Shown here in pieces: positions 1-5,419 of a stretch of 5,419 nucleotides of DNA (positions within the stretch are counted from its first letter, which is position 1; the number at the start of each line of letters is the position of its first letter). The notes beneath the pieces are model-generated. The model saw only the letters and a list, made by a program, of their open reading frames with translations. It had not been told where the DNA came from and searched no databases. The position numbers and the translations under genes were made by a program. The DNA comes from Candidatus Bathyarchaeota archaeon (GTDB taxonomy: Archaea > Thermoproteota > Bathyarchaeia > RBG-16-48-13 > GCA-020355125): NCBI GenBank assembly GCA_030607815.1, contig JAUWJG010000057.1, positions 1 through 5,419 on the forward strand, given 5' to 3'.

Positions 1-131
1 GAAGAGTTGGAGAACCTGAAGAAGTTGCAGACCTAGCTCTATTTTTAGCCTCAGACGAATCAAAATACATAACTGGAACAGAGATAGTTATTGACGGAGG
101 ACATATAATATCCGAACGGAAGATAGTGTAG
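1..131 (+). CDS. Short-chain dehydrogenase/reductase, C-terminal fragment (5' end outside window)
   Basis: Only the last 42 residues are present; the first whole codon begins at base 3 and the TAG stop is at 129-131. The fragment reads RVGEPEEVADLALFLAS, then YITG, then IDGG. This is the hallmark C-terminus of classical FabG-like SDR enzymes: the R-x-G-x-P-E-E-V-A helix, the LFLASDES helix, and the Y-I-T-G-x-x-I-x-I-D-G-G strand that closes the Rossmann fold. Family members are NAD(P)H-dependent oxidoreductases acting in the cytosol. The cofactor-binding TGxxxGxG and the catalytic Ser-Tyr-Lys residues lie upstream of the window, so substrate and activity cannot be judged; 3-oxoacyl-ACP reductase-like, sugar or alcohol dehydrogenases all end this way. 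A short tail (HIISERKIV) follows the DGG. The family call is firm, the specific function unknown. Confidence 0.9.
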   Translation, partial: RVGEPEEVADLALFLASDESKYITGTEIVIDGGHIISERKIV

Positions 132-157
132 TTGAATATGGTATTTACTTTAAATTT

Positions 158-262
158 ATGTATCGAATTTTTGATTGGAACATAGATTTATCGTCCTACG
201 TAATAATCATTGTAGGTGTACTTATTGCAGCAGGAGCAATCTTTAAGGCAATTCGTAAATAA
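158..262 (+). CDS. Possible small single-span membrane protein (34 aa)
   Basis: An ATG at 158 opens a 34-codon frame ending in TAA at 260-262, 26 bases after the stop of the dehydrogenase and on the same strand. The product begins MYRIFDWNIDLSSY, continues with a hydrophobic run of about 16 residues (VIIIVGVLIAAGAIF), and ends in a basic KAIRK. This is what a minimal membrane protein with a cytoplasmic positive tail would look like. No family is recognised. There is no Shine-Dalgarno motif before the ATG (the upstream bases are TTTACTTTAAATTT), so it would need leaderless or unled translation. The next in-frame upstream stop is at 92-94 and no alternative start lies between. An ATG at 138 in another frame gives only 15 residues. 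The ordered hydrophobic/basic layout favours a real gene, but the short length means chance is a serious alternative. Confidence 0.35.
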   Translation: MYRIFDWNIDLSSYVIIIVGVLIAAGAIFKAIRK

Positions 263-302
263 CTAAAAAAATTATTATTTATCAATTATCCTTTTTTAAT
301 TT
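263..302. terminator. AT-rich convergent spacer with T-tracts on both strands
   Basis: This 40-base spacer separates the + strand genes from the end of the minus-strand ABC operon. On the + strand a T6 tract at 292-297 followed by AATTTT would serve the dehydrogenase side. On the minus strand the A7 run at 265-271 reads as T7, about 32 bases past the exporter stop codon at 303-305. The A and T runs could pair weakly, but there is no GC-rich stem. Simple T-tracts of this sort fit archaeal intrinsic termination better than a bacterial hairpin terminator. Termination here is inferred from position and composition. Confidence 0.45.
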
Positions 303-2138
303 TTAAGTCGTTGGTTTATTGTTAATACCTTTGAATTGACTCATGTAGAGGTTGTAGTAGAATTTTTTCTGTTTCAATAGTTCCTTGTGGGTTCCGCGTT
401 CGATTATTCTTCCGTCGTCTATTACCAGAACTTGATCCGCATTCCGGATAGTACTTAGACGATGTGCAATTACAAAGTTCGTTCGTCCTTCCATCACTCT
501 GCGCAGTGCTTCTTGGATGCGTATCTCCGTTCTAGTGTCAACGCTGCTTGTAGCTTCGTCTAAGATAAGTATACTGGGGTTCGCAACAATAGCTCGGGCT
601 ATGGATAAAAGTTGACGTTGACCTTGACTGAGGTTACTTCCACGTTCAGAAACTGGAGTCTTATACCCTTGGGGAAGTCGCGTGATGAAATCATCAGCAT
701 TTGCTAATTTAGCTGCGGAAATGCATTCATCATCTGTAGCATCTAATCTACCATACTTAATATTATCCATTATTGTTCCTGAGAAGAGGAATACGTCTTG
801 AAGGACAATGCCAAGATGTTTACGCAATGTATCTTTCTGAACTTGGCTAATATCAAGACCATCAATCTTGATGCTACCACTTTGAATGTCATAAAATCGG
901 GTAAGAACATTAACTATTGTGGTCTTTCCTGCTCCTGTTGGTCCCACCAGCGCTATAATCTGTCCTGGTTTAGCATGGAAACTTATATCTTTTAGGATTG
1001 GGACATCTGAGACATAATTGAAGTTTACGTGATCAAAGATTACTTCACCATTGATATGTTCTAGAGGCACTGCATCTGGTACATCTTGTAGTTCTGATTC
1101 AGTATCAATTATCTCAAAGATCCGTTCTGATCCTGCTAGAGCCGATTGAATACTGTTGTAAAGATCCGCTATCTGTCGCAGGGGTTGAGCGAACCGTCTA
1201 GAGTAACTGATAAAGGAAGCGATTAATCCTACACTTGCTAACCCGTTTAGAGTTAACCATCCACCTAACCCTGCTACCACAGCAATATTAAGATTACTGA
1301 GGATGCCAATTAAGGGCATTATCAAGAGAGCATATGTCATTGCAGTGATGCCAACATCTCGTACGGTGTAGTTTATCTTGTCAAAGGATTGAATTGCTGC
1401 TTTTTGTTGATCGAATGCTATCACAACTCTTCCTCCACTCAACGTTTCCTCCATATCTGCATTCAACTTTCCTTTATTCATCTGAAGGCTGCGAAAACCT
1501 GAGCGAGTTCGTTTAGCTACAAAAGCTGTGATTCCTACCATTATGGGAAAGACAAGAAGGCTTCCTAGAGCGAGCCAGAAGTTAAGTATGAACATGATTA
1601 TTAAAACACCTCCAGCTGTCAGTAAACTTGAAATGAGTCGTGTAATGTTCTGTGTTAAAGCTTGATTTATTACGTCAATATCGTTTGTAAGGCGACTCAT
1701 CAAGTCTCCTGAAGGTCTACTGTCAAAGAAGCTTAAAGAGAGTGTTTGGATATGTTCGAATAGTTCCTTTCGTAGGTTTTTCAGAACTCGTTGAGCGATT
1801 GCTACCATGATCCATCCACTGCCCATCGAGGTGAAGGCATAACCAAGATAAGAACCAAGCATGAGCAATGAGATTTGTAGAAGTCCTTGAATGTCTCCTG
1901 TGACCATGAACTGGTCTATGGCTAAACCGATGAGATATGGTCCACTTAGTGAAAAGAGCGTGCTTATTACAACTAAAACGACGACTACGACAAGTTGTAA
2001 TCGAAAAGGTTTGAGGTAAGATAGGAGACGATTCAAAGCATTCTTTGGATTTTTAGCTTGTTCAATACGTCCTCCCCCTAGATGTCCTCGATGACCTCGA
2101 AATCCTGAAGATCGACGTTTACTAGTTTTTTTACTCAT
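303..2138 (-). CDS. ABC exporter half-transporter, catalytically intact subunit of a heterodimer
   Basis: This 611-residue protein is a membrane-spanning ABC exporter subunit: an ABC_membrane domain with six predicted helices (roughly residues 48-320), then a nucleotide-binding domain (about 365-600). Visible motifs are Walker A GPTGAGKT (399-406), Q-loop Q447, signature LSQGQ (503-507), Walker B LILDE with catalytic E528, and switch H559 in IAHRLST. The signature departs from LSGGQ (Gln for the first Gly), as expected in the partner that completes a degenerate ATP site. An Arg/Gly/His-rich tail (RGHRGHLGGGR) precedes the first helix, as is common in this subunit type. I chose the third of three tandem ATGs (2136-2138): it sits 7 bases after a perfect GGAGGT (2146-2151). 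An open TTG at 2157-2159 would lie upstream of that site. The gene overlaps its upstream partner by 8 bases. The transported substrate (drug, lipid or peptide) is not deducible. Confidence 0.93.
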   Translation of the reverse strand: MSKKTSKRRSSGFRGHRGHLGGGRIEQAKNPKNALNRLLSYLKPFRLQLVVVVVLVVISTLFSLSGPYLIGLAIDQFMVTGDIQGLLQISLLMLGSYLGYAFTSMGSGWIMVAIAQRVLKNLRKELFEHIQTLSLSFFDSRPSGDLMSRLTNDIDVINQALTQNITRLISSLLTAGGVLIIMFILNFWLALGSLLVFPIMVGITAFVAKRTRSGFRSLQMNKGKLNADMEETLSGGRVVIAFDQQKAAIQSFDKINYTVRDVGITAMTYALLIMPLIGILSNLNIAVVAGLGGWLTLNGLASVGLIASFISYSRRFAQPLRQIADLYNSIQSALAGSERIFEIIDTESELQDVPDAVPLEHINGEVIFDHVNFNYVSDVPILKDISFHAKPGQIIALVGPTGAGKTTIVNVLTRFYDIQSGSIKIDGLDISQVQKDTLRKHLGIVLQDVFLFSGTIMDNIKYGRLDATDDECISAAKLANADDFITRLPQGYKTPVSERGSNLSQGQRQLLSIARAIVANPSILILDEATSSVDTRTEIRIQEALRRVMEGRTNFVIAHRLSTIRNADQVLVIDDGRIIERGTHKELLKQKKFYYNLYMSQFKGINNKPTT

Positions 2139-3876
2139 CATCATTACCTCCATTTCCAAGCTGAGAATTATAGATCTCTTGATATATAGGACTCGACTCC
2201 ATCAATTCATGATGCGTACCTTCTGCTACGATCTTTCCACCATTTATTACAACTATCTTGTCGGCGTTGAGGACTGTACTTACGCGTTGTGCGACTATGA
2301 AGCTGGTACGGGTCTTCATTAATTCTTCTAATGCCTCATGTATTTTAGCTTCGGTCTCAACGTCGATAAAACTAGTGCTGTCGTCTAGGATGAGAATTTT
2401 TGGGTTCAAAAGGAGCGCTCGAGCTATTGCAATCCTCTGTTTCTGTCCACCTGAAAGGTTAACACCTCGCTGCCCAACTATTGAATCATAGCCATCTGGG
2501 AATGAGTTGATAAATTCGTGGGCTTGAGCTGCTTTTGCTGCATTTATTACAGCCTCTTGAGTCGCTTCTGGATTACCATATTTAATATTGTTACGTATTG
2601 TACCTGAAAAGAGAATTATTTCCTGAAGGCTTATTCCTATTTGAGATCGAAGTGAGTTCTGTGTAATATCTCGAACATCAATATCGTCGATTGTTACTTT
2701 TCCTTTCGTAACGTCGTAGAATCGAGGAATGAGATTAATTAAGCTTGTTTTACCAGAACCTGTTTCACCAAGTATTGCCACGGTTTGGCCAGGTTCAGCT
2801 ACGAGATTAATATTCTGTAAAACAGGTTTGGAGCTATCTGTATTATAGCTAAAGTCAACATTTTTGAAAACAACCCTTCCTTTGATATCTTTCAAGGTTT
2901 GTGCATCAGGTTTATCTTGAACCTGAGCAGAAGCGTCAATGATTTCCATTACTCTTTCTGCAGAAACGGTTGAAGAAGAGATTTGACCAGCCATCATGGC
3001 AAGCATTAGTAAGGGAAACATGGTTGATAAAATGTAGTTAATAAACGCAATAATTTCTCCTATTGTAAGGTCTCCTGCGCTTACTTGGATTCCACCAAAA
3101 TAGATGATACCGACTGTACTTAAATTCATCAGTAAGAGCATTATTGGGAAAAGAATCGAAATAAGTCGGGCAACTTTGAAGCTTTCTTGCATAATATCTA
3201 TATTTGCTTCATTAAACCGTTTATTTTCATGTTCTCTACGAACGAAAACTTTAACCACTCGGATCCCTGAAAGGTTTTCTTGAAGAATTTGATTTAAAAC
3301 TTCAAGTTTTTTCTGCACTCTCTTGAATATTGGTTGAGCTATACGAATAAAGACGATGGTAAAAATTAAAGTAAGTGGAAGTAGAAGAAGCATCATAAAT
3401 GCAAGTTGCTGATTCATCATGAGCATTAAAGCGATACTGCCTATTAGTAAAAGCGGAGCTCTAATGAGCATTCGCAATGAGAGAAGTACAAGGGTTTGAA
3501 GCTGATTTATATCGCTTGTAAGACGAATCAGTAATTTACCTGTCTTATAATAGTCTAAGTTTCCAAAACTGAAGCTTTGGATCTTATGATAAACAGCTTT
3601 TCTAAGGTCAGCGCCAAAGCTTTGGGACACTCTTACAGAGAAGACTGAGTTTATGATAGATAATATCGCACTTAGTATGGAAATGCCGATCATAATGATG
3701 CTGGTGTTAAGTATTACGCCCATGTCTTTACCTGCAATACCCTGATCAATAAGGACTTGAACAAACTGTGGTATTGAAAGATCAACTACGACTACCAAAG
3801 CTAAAAGAATCATCGCCAAAACAGCATCTCTTCTGTATGGTTTAACATACTGTAACAATTTTGTCAGTGAACTCAT
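2131..3876 (-). CDS. ABC exporter half-transporter, degenerate-site subunit of a heterodimer
   Basis: This is the first gene of the exporter operon, 581 residues from the ATG at 3874-3876. Six membrane helices (about residues 18-297) precede a nucleotide-binding domain (about 332-575). Walker A is GETGSGKT (370-377), the Q-loop is Q418, and the signature is canonical LSGGQ (474-478). Two catalytic positions are altered. Walker B reads LILDD, so Asp499 replaces the catalytic Glu. The switch loop reads VAQRVST, so Gln530 replaces His. The D-loop is also unusual (SFID). Such a subunit forms the poorly hydrolysing site of asymmetric exporters like TM287/288, LmrCD and BmrCD. A TTG at 3883-3885 would add three residues (MKV), but the GGAG at 3888-3891 is only 2 bases from it and 11 from the ATG, so I prefer the ATG. 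It ends in an acidic GNGGNDDE tail that overlaps the next gene's ribosome-binding site and start. Confidence 0.93.
   Translation of the reverse strand: MSSLTKLLQYVKPYRRDAVLAMILLALVVVVDLSIPQFVQVLIDQGIAGKDMGVILNTSIIMIGISILSAILSIINSVFSVRVSQSFGADLRKAVYHKIQSFSFGNLDYYKTGKLLIRLTSDINQLQTLVLLSLRMLIRAPLLLIGSIALMLMMNQQLAFMMLLLLPLTLIFTIVFIRIAQPIFKRVQKKLEVLNQILQENLSGIRVVKVFVRREHENKRFNEANIDIMQESFKVARLISILFPIMLLLMNLSTVGIIYFGGIQVSAGDLTIGEIIAFINYILSTMFPLLMLAMMAGQISSSTVSAERVMEIIDASAQVQDKPDAQTLKDIKGRVVFKNVDFSYNTDSSKPVLQNINLVAEPGQTVAILGETGSGKTSLINLIPRFYDVTKGKVTIDDIDVRDITQNSLRSQIGISLQEIILFSGTIRNNIKYGNPEATQEAVINAAKAAQAHEFINSFPDGYDSIVGQRGVNLSGGQKQRIAIARALLLNPKILILDDSTSFIDVETEAKIHEALEELMKTRTSFIVAQRVSTVLNADKIVVINGGKIVAEGTHHELMESSPIYQEIYNSQLGNGGNDDE
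2146..2151 (-). promoter_or_regulatory. Shine-Dalgarno site for the second exporter gene
   Basis: On the minus strand this is a full GGAGGT inside the last codons of the upstream subunit gene (encoding part of GNGGND). Three ATGs in tandem follow at 2142-2144, 2139-2141 and 2136-2138, at spacings of 1, 4 and 7 bases. Only the last has a normal spacing, which decides the start. Lying inside the upstream gene next to its stop, it supports re-initiation or coupled translation of the two subunits. Confidence 0.75.
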
Positions 3877-3887
3877 TACTTTCAAAT

Positions 3888-3891
3888 CTCC
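3888..3891 (-). promoter_or_regulatory. Shine-Dalgarno-like GGAG for the first exporter gene
   Basis: GGAG on the minus strand lies 11 bases before the ATG at 3874-3876 and 2 bases before the alternative TTG at 3883-3885. The first distance is slightly long and the second is too short, so the motif argues for the ATG. It is weaker than the GGAGGT of the second gene. Confidence 0.5.
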
Positions 3892-3944
3892 AAAAAAATC
3901 AGTGTTTATTTTTAAATATTTTTTTAACTAAAAATTATTCTTTC

Positions 3945-3957
3945 ATATTTAAATATT
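3945..3957 (-). promoter_or_regulatory. Candidate TATA box for the exporter operon
   Basis: On the minus strand this reads AATATTTAAATAT, preceded by a purine-bearing AAAGC that could act as a BRE. If the organism is archaeal, initiation about 25 bases downstream would fall near 3925 and give a leader of about 50 bases containing the GGAG. A second TATA-like block, TATTTAAAAATA at 3907-3918, is also possible but would start transcription almost on top of the GGAG. Because the core is palindromic and the region is AT-rich throughout, this is only a positional guess. Confidence 0.3.
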
Positions 3958-4090
3958 GCTTTAAGATAAAGATTTTTTAAATTTTGTTCTAGTTAATTTA
4001 CAGTATATGTCCTAATATGCTTCATTTTGATAATTGAAAACGGTTAAGTTGTTACTTGTATATTACTTAAAACATAATTTTTAAAGTATG

Positions 4091-4103
4091 AATTGTCACA
4101 ATT
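4091..4103. repeat. Perfect inverted repeat AATTGT-C-ACAATT, possible operator
   Basis: Two 6-base arms flank a single C. The one-base gap is too short for an RNA hairpin loop, so a binding site for a dimeric regulator is the more natural reading. It lies about 215 bases before the exporter start, which is far for a simple repressor site. Given the AT-rich background, chance occurrence is quite possible. Confidence 0.25.
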
Positions 4104-4193
4104 TTTTAAGAAAAGTCATATAGCCTATTTGTAGTATGCTGGAGAAAGGATATAGAATCCTAACTATTTCAGAGGATCTCTCATCAAATTGAG

Positions 4194-4200
4194 AAAAAAA
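4194..4200 (-). terminator. T-tract downstream of the protease gene
   Basis: The A7 run reads as T7 on the minus strand, followed by CTC and a shorter T3, and lies about 46 bases past the protease stop codon. No stable stem precedes it directly. As a T-tract terminator of archaeal style it would end the protease transcript before the exporter promoter. The evidence is composition and position only. Confidence 0.35.
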
Positions 4201-4246
4201 TTGACTGATCAAATAGATAATATATTATTCACGGTTTATGTGCATT

Positions 4247-5419
4247 TTATTCTTTTTCTGGTGGAGGACGTTTCCCTAAAGTGACATTTAACGTTAGTTT
4301 CTGGTTATTCCTGATAATTGTTAAACTTATTACAGTTCCTGGGGTAGTATTTCTCTCAAGATAGACTGAGAAATCGTTAAAATTTCTCATGATAATCCCA
4401 TCTACGCCAATAATTACGTCTCCGCCGATTACATATAATAGGCCTCCAATCCTTTCGGTTCTGTCTCCTCCTCGCAATCCAGCGTTTTCAGCTGGTCCAG
4501 GCGAAGCTACTTCTGATATCAAGATTCCATAGGTATAATTTAGCCCAATGATTTCTGCGATTTCGGGAGTAACCGTATTTCCCGAAATTCCAACCCTAGA
4601 ATGAATATATTCCCCAGTTGCAAGTAGCGATGGTAGTTCCCGTTTTATAGTGTCGCTTGGTATGGCAAAGCCAAGTCCTGTAGAACCCGTAACGATTGCT
4701 GTATTTATACCAATCACTTCACCGCGCATATTTACTAAAGGTCCACCAGAGTTTCCAGGATTAATTGCGGCATCCAACTGAATGACGTCTATAATATTAT
4801 ATCCTCCGGGAGATGACAGTTCTCTACCTACCTGACTTATAATCCCGGCTGTGATTGTACCACTCAATCCATAAGGATTACCCACAGCAACTACAAGTTC
4901 ACCGACAATTAAAGCAGAAGAATTTCCAAGAACAACAGGCGTTAATGTTTCGGATGGACGGTTAACCTTGAGGATGGCAATGTCACTGTAGGGGTCTGAT
5001 CCGACAATAGTTGCTTCCGTGATGTTTCCGTCGGTAAAAGTGACACTGATTTCCTCTGCATCTTCAATCACATGGTAATTGGTTAAGATATATCCATCAT
5101 TACTGTAGATAAACCCTGATCCTTGAGAGTAATCTTCAAAACCTAAACTTGTTTCAATTCGAGTCTTGATCAGTACAACTGAATCCTTAATTAAATTAAA
5201 GACGTCAGAATAGGAGAAAGCCCAACTTTGATTTCCGTATGTGTTTCCTTCAATGCGTTGTTGAAGTTGAGCAATTTTCAATTGGTTTTCAAGGAAATCT
5301 TGATGAAGATTCGTATACTGTGTTTGAAGAGTACTAAGCTGAGAATTAAAATCTCGAGTGAAGTTAACAAAAAAACCAATATTAAAAATAAGGAGAGCGA
5401 TTAGAAAAAGGGAAATAAA
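4247..5419 (-). CDS. S1C (HtrA/Deg-like) serine protease, membrane-anchored, one PDZ domain; N-terminus beyond window
   Basis: Visible are 390 residues plus the stop; the frame is open to the window edge. In order: a hydrophobic segment (visible residues 1-20, FISLFLIALLIFNIGFFVNF), a Gln/Leu-rich probable coiled coil (about 24-57), a trypsin-like domain (about 75-265) and a PDZ domain (about 274-383). The catalytic triad is intact: His116 in TNYHVIEDA, Asp146 in SDIAILKV and Ser224 in PGNSGGPL. The protein therefore probably acts outside the membrane as a quality-control protease or chaperone on misfolded envelope or secreted proteins. The PDZ carries a long loop (AGLRGGDRTERIGG, then LLYVIGGD) where simpler PDZs have only AGL-x-x-GD. 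A TTG at 5279-5281 is the only start-like codon before the protease domain, but using it would discard the anchor and coiled coil and it has no ribosome-binding site, so I reject it. The tail is KRPPPEKE. HtrA/DegP-type is certain; the exact ortholog is not. Confidence 0.93.
   Translation of the reverse strand, partial: FISLFLIALLIFNIGFFVNFTRDFNSQLSTLQTQYTNLHQDFLENQLKIAQLQQRIEGNTYGNQSWAFSYSDVFNLIKDSVVLIKTRIETSLGFEDYSQGSGFIYSNDGYILTNYHVIEDAEEISVTFTDGNITEATIVGSDPYSDIAILKVNRPSETLTPVVLGNSSALIVGELVVAVGNPYGLSGTITAGIISQVGRELSSPGGYNIIDVIQLDAAINPGNSGGPLVNMRGEVIGINTAIVTGSTGLGFAIPSDTIKRELPSLLATGEYIHSRVGISGNTVTPEIAEIIGLNYTYGILISEVASPGPAENAGLRGGDRTERIGGLLYVIGGDVIIGVDGIIMRNFNDFSVYLERNTTPGTVISLTIIRNNQKLTLNVTLGKRPPPEKE

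Larger units (their letters stand above)
3877..4246. other. 370-base non-coding spacer between protease and exporter operon
   Basis: No convincing gene lies here: the longest ATG-started + strand frame I traced is 18 codons (4136-4192), with no recognisable product. The spacer is strongly AT-rich. It must hold the exporter operon's promoter (next to 3876) and the 3' end of the protease transcript (next to 4247). It contains a 10-base direct repeat TTTAAATATT (3911-3920 and 3948-3957), an inverted repeat AATTGT-C-ACAATT (4091-4103), a small stem AGGAT-ATAGA-ATCCT (4147-4161), a near-palindrome AGAGGATCTCT (4171-4181) and an AT palindrome ATAATATATTAT (4217-4228). None matches an RNA family I recognise. 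Confidence 0.7.

Noticed and set aside
798..995. Open + strand frame of 65 codons
   Set aside because: It lies wholly antisense to the nucleotide-binding domain of the second exporter subunit (Walker A to Q-loop region). The product has no recognisable family or ordered features, and the minus-strand frame is unambiguous.
2139..2159. Seven extra residues (MEMEVMM) on the second exporter subunit from a TTG start
   Set aside because: The TTG lies upstream of the GGAGGT that would have to direct it; the third ATG has correct spacing to that site.
2258..2491. Open + strand frame of 77 codons
   Set aside because: Antisense to the signature, Walker B and switch region of the first exporter subunit. 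It is a shadow of conserved coding sequence with Cys/Arg/Ser-rich composition and no ribosome-binding site.
303..3876. A new defence or secretion system built around the two ABC proteins
   Set aside because: There is no accessory protein, precursor peptide, peptidase-fused ABC domain or outer component nearby. The two proteins match an ordinary heterodimeric exporter, and the protease gene is separated by a long spacer.
4217..4228. 12-base palindrome ATAATATATTAT as a promoter or operator
   Set aside because: It is made of A and T only, in a very AT-rich stretch just after the protease stop codon, so chance is the simpler explanation.
4247..5281. Protease gene starting at the TTG (344 aa)
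   Set aside because: The frame continues unbroken upstream through a coiled coil and a membrane segment to the window edge, so the TTG is an internal Leu codon.

Overview
The window looks like a piece of a moderately AT-rich prokaryotic chromosome with very AT-rich spacers. My best guess is an archaeon, perhaps of an uncultured lineage such as Asgard or Bathyarchaeia. The spacers carry TATA-like TTTAAATA blocks and plain T-tracts rather than strong GC hairpins. The serine protease also has a PDZ loop of a kind I associate with archaeal S1C proteases. These are soft arguments: a bacterium is not excluded, and no taxonomic marker gene is present.

Layout. At the left edge, on the + strand, is the last part of a classical short-chain dehydrogenase/reductase (ends 131). 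It is followed by a possible 34-residue single-span membrane protein (158-262). A 40-base AT-rich convergent spacer (263-302) separates these from three minus-strand genes. Read in their own direction these are an S1C (HtrA/Deg-like) membrane-anchored serine protease (4247 to beyond 5419), a 370-base non-coding spacer (3877-4246), and a two-gene ABC exporter operon (2131-3876, then 303-2138).

The two ABC half-transporters overlap by 8 bases (ATGAGTAA) and almost certainly form a heterodimer. The first subunit has a degenerate ATPase site: Asp replaces the catalytic Glu and Gln replaces the switch His. The second has intact catalytic residues but an altered signature motif, LSQGQ. This is the pattern of asymmetric exporters of the TM287/288, LmrCD and BmrCD kind. 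The substrate cannot be read from sequence.

The protease has an intact His-Asp-Ser triad and one PDZ domain. Its reading frame stays open to the right window edge and adds a transmembrane segment and a coiled coil ahead of the only start-like codon visible, so its true N-terminus lies outside the window. The protease and exporter are both envelope functions, but the long spacer with its own promoter-like and terminator-like elements suggests they are separate transcription units.

I see no RNA gene, CRISPR array, mobile element or clearly new system. The points most worth a second look are the protease N-terminus, the exporter's asymmetric ATP sites, the small membrane ORF, and the repeats in the 3877-4246 spacer.
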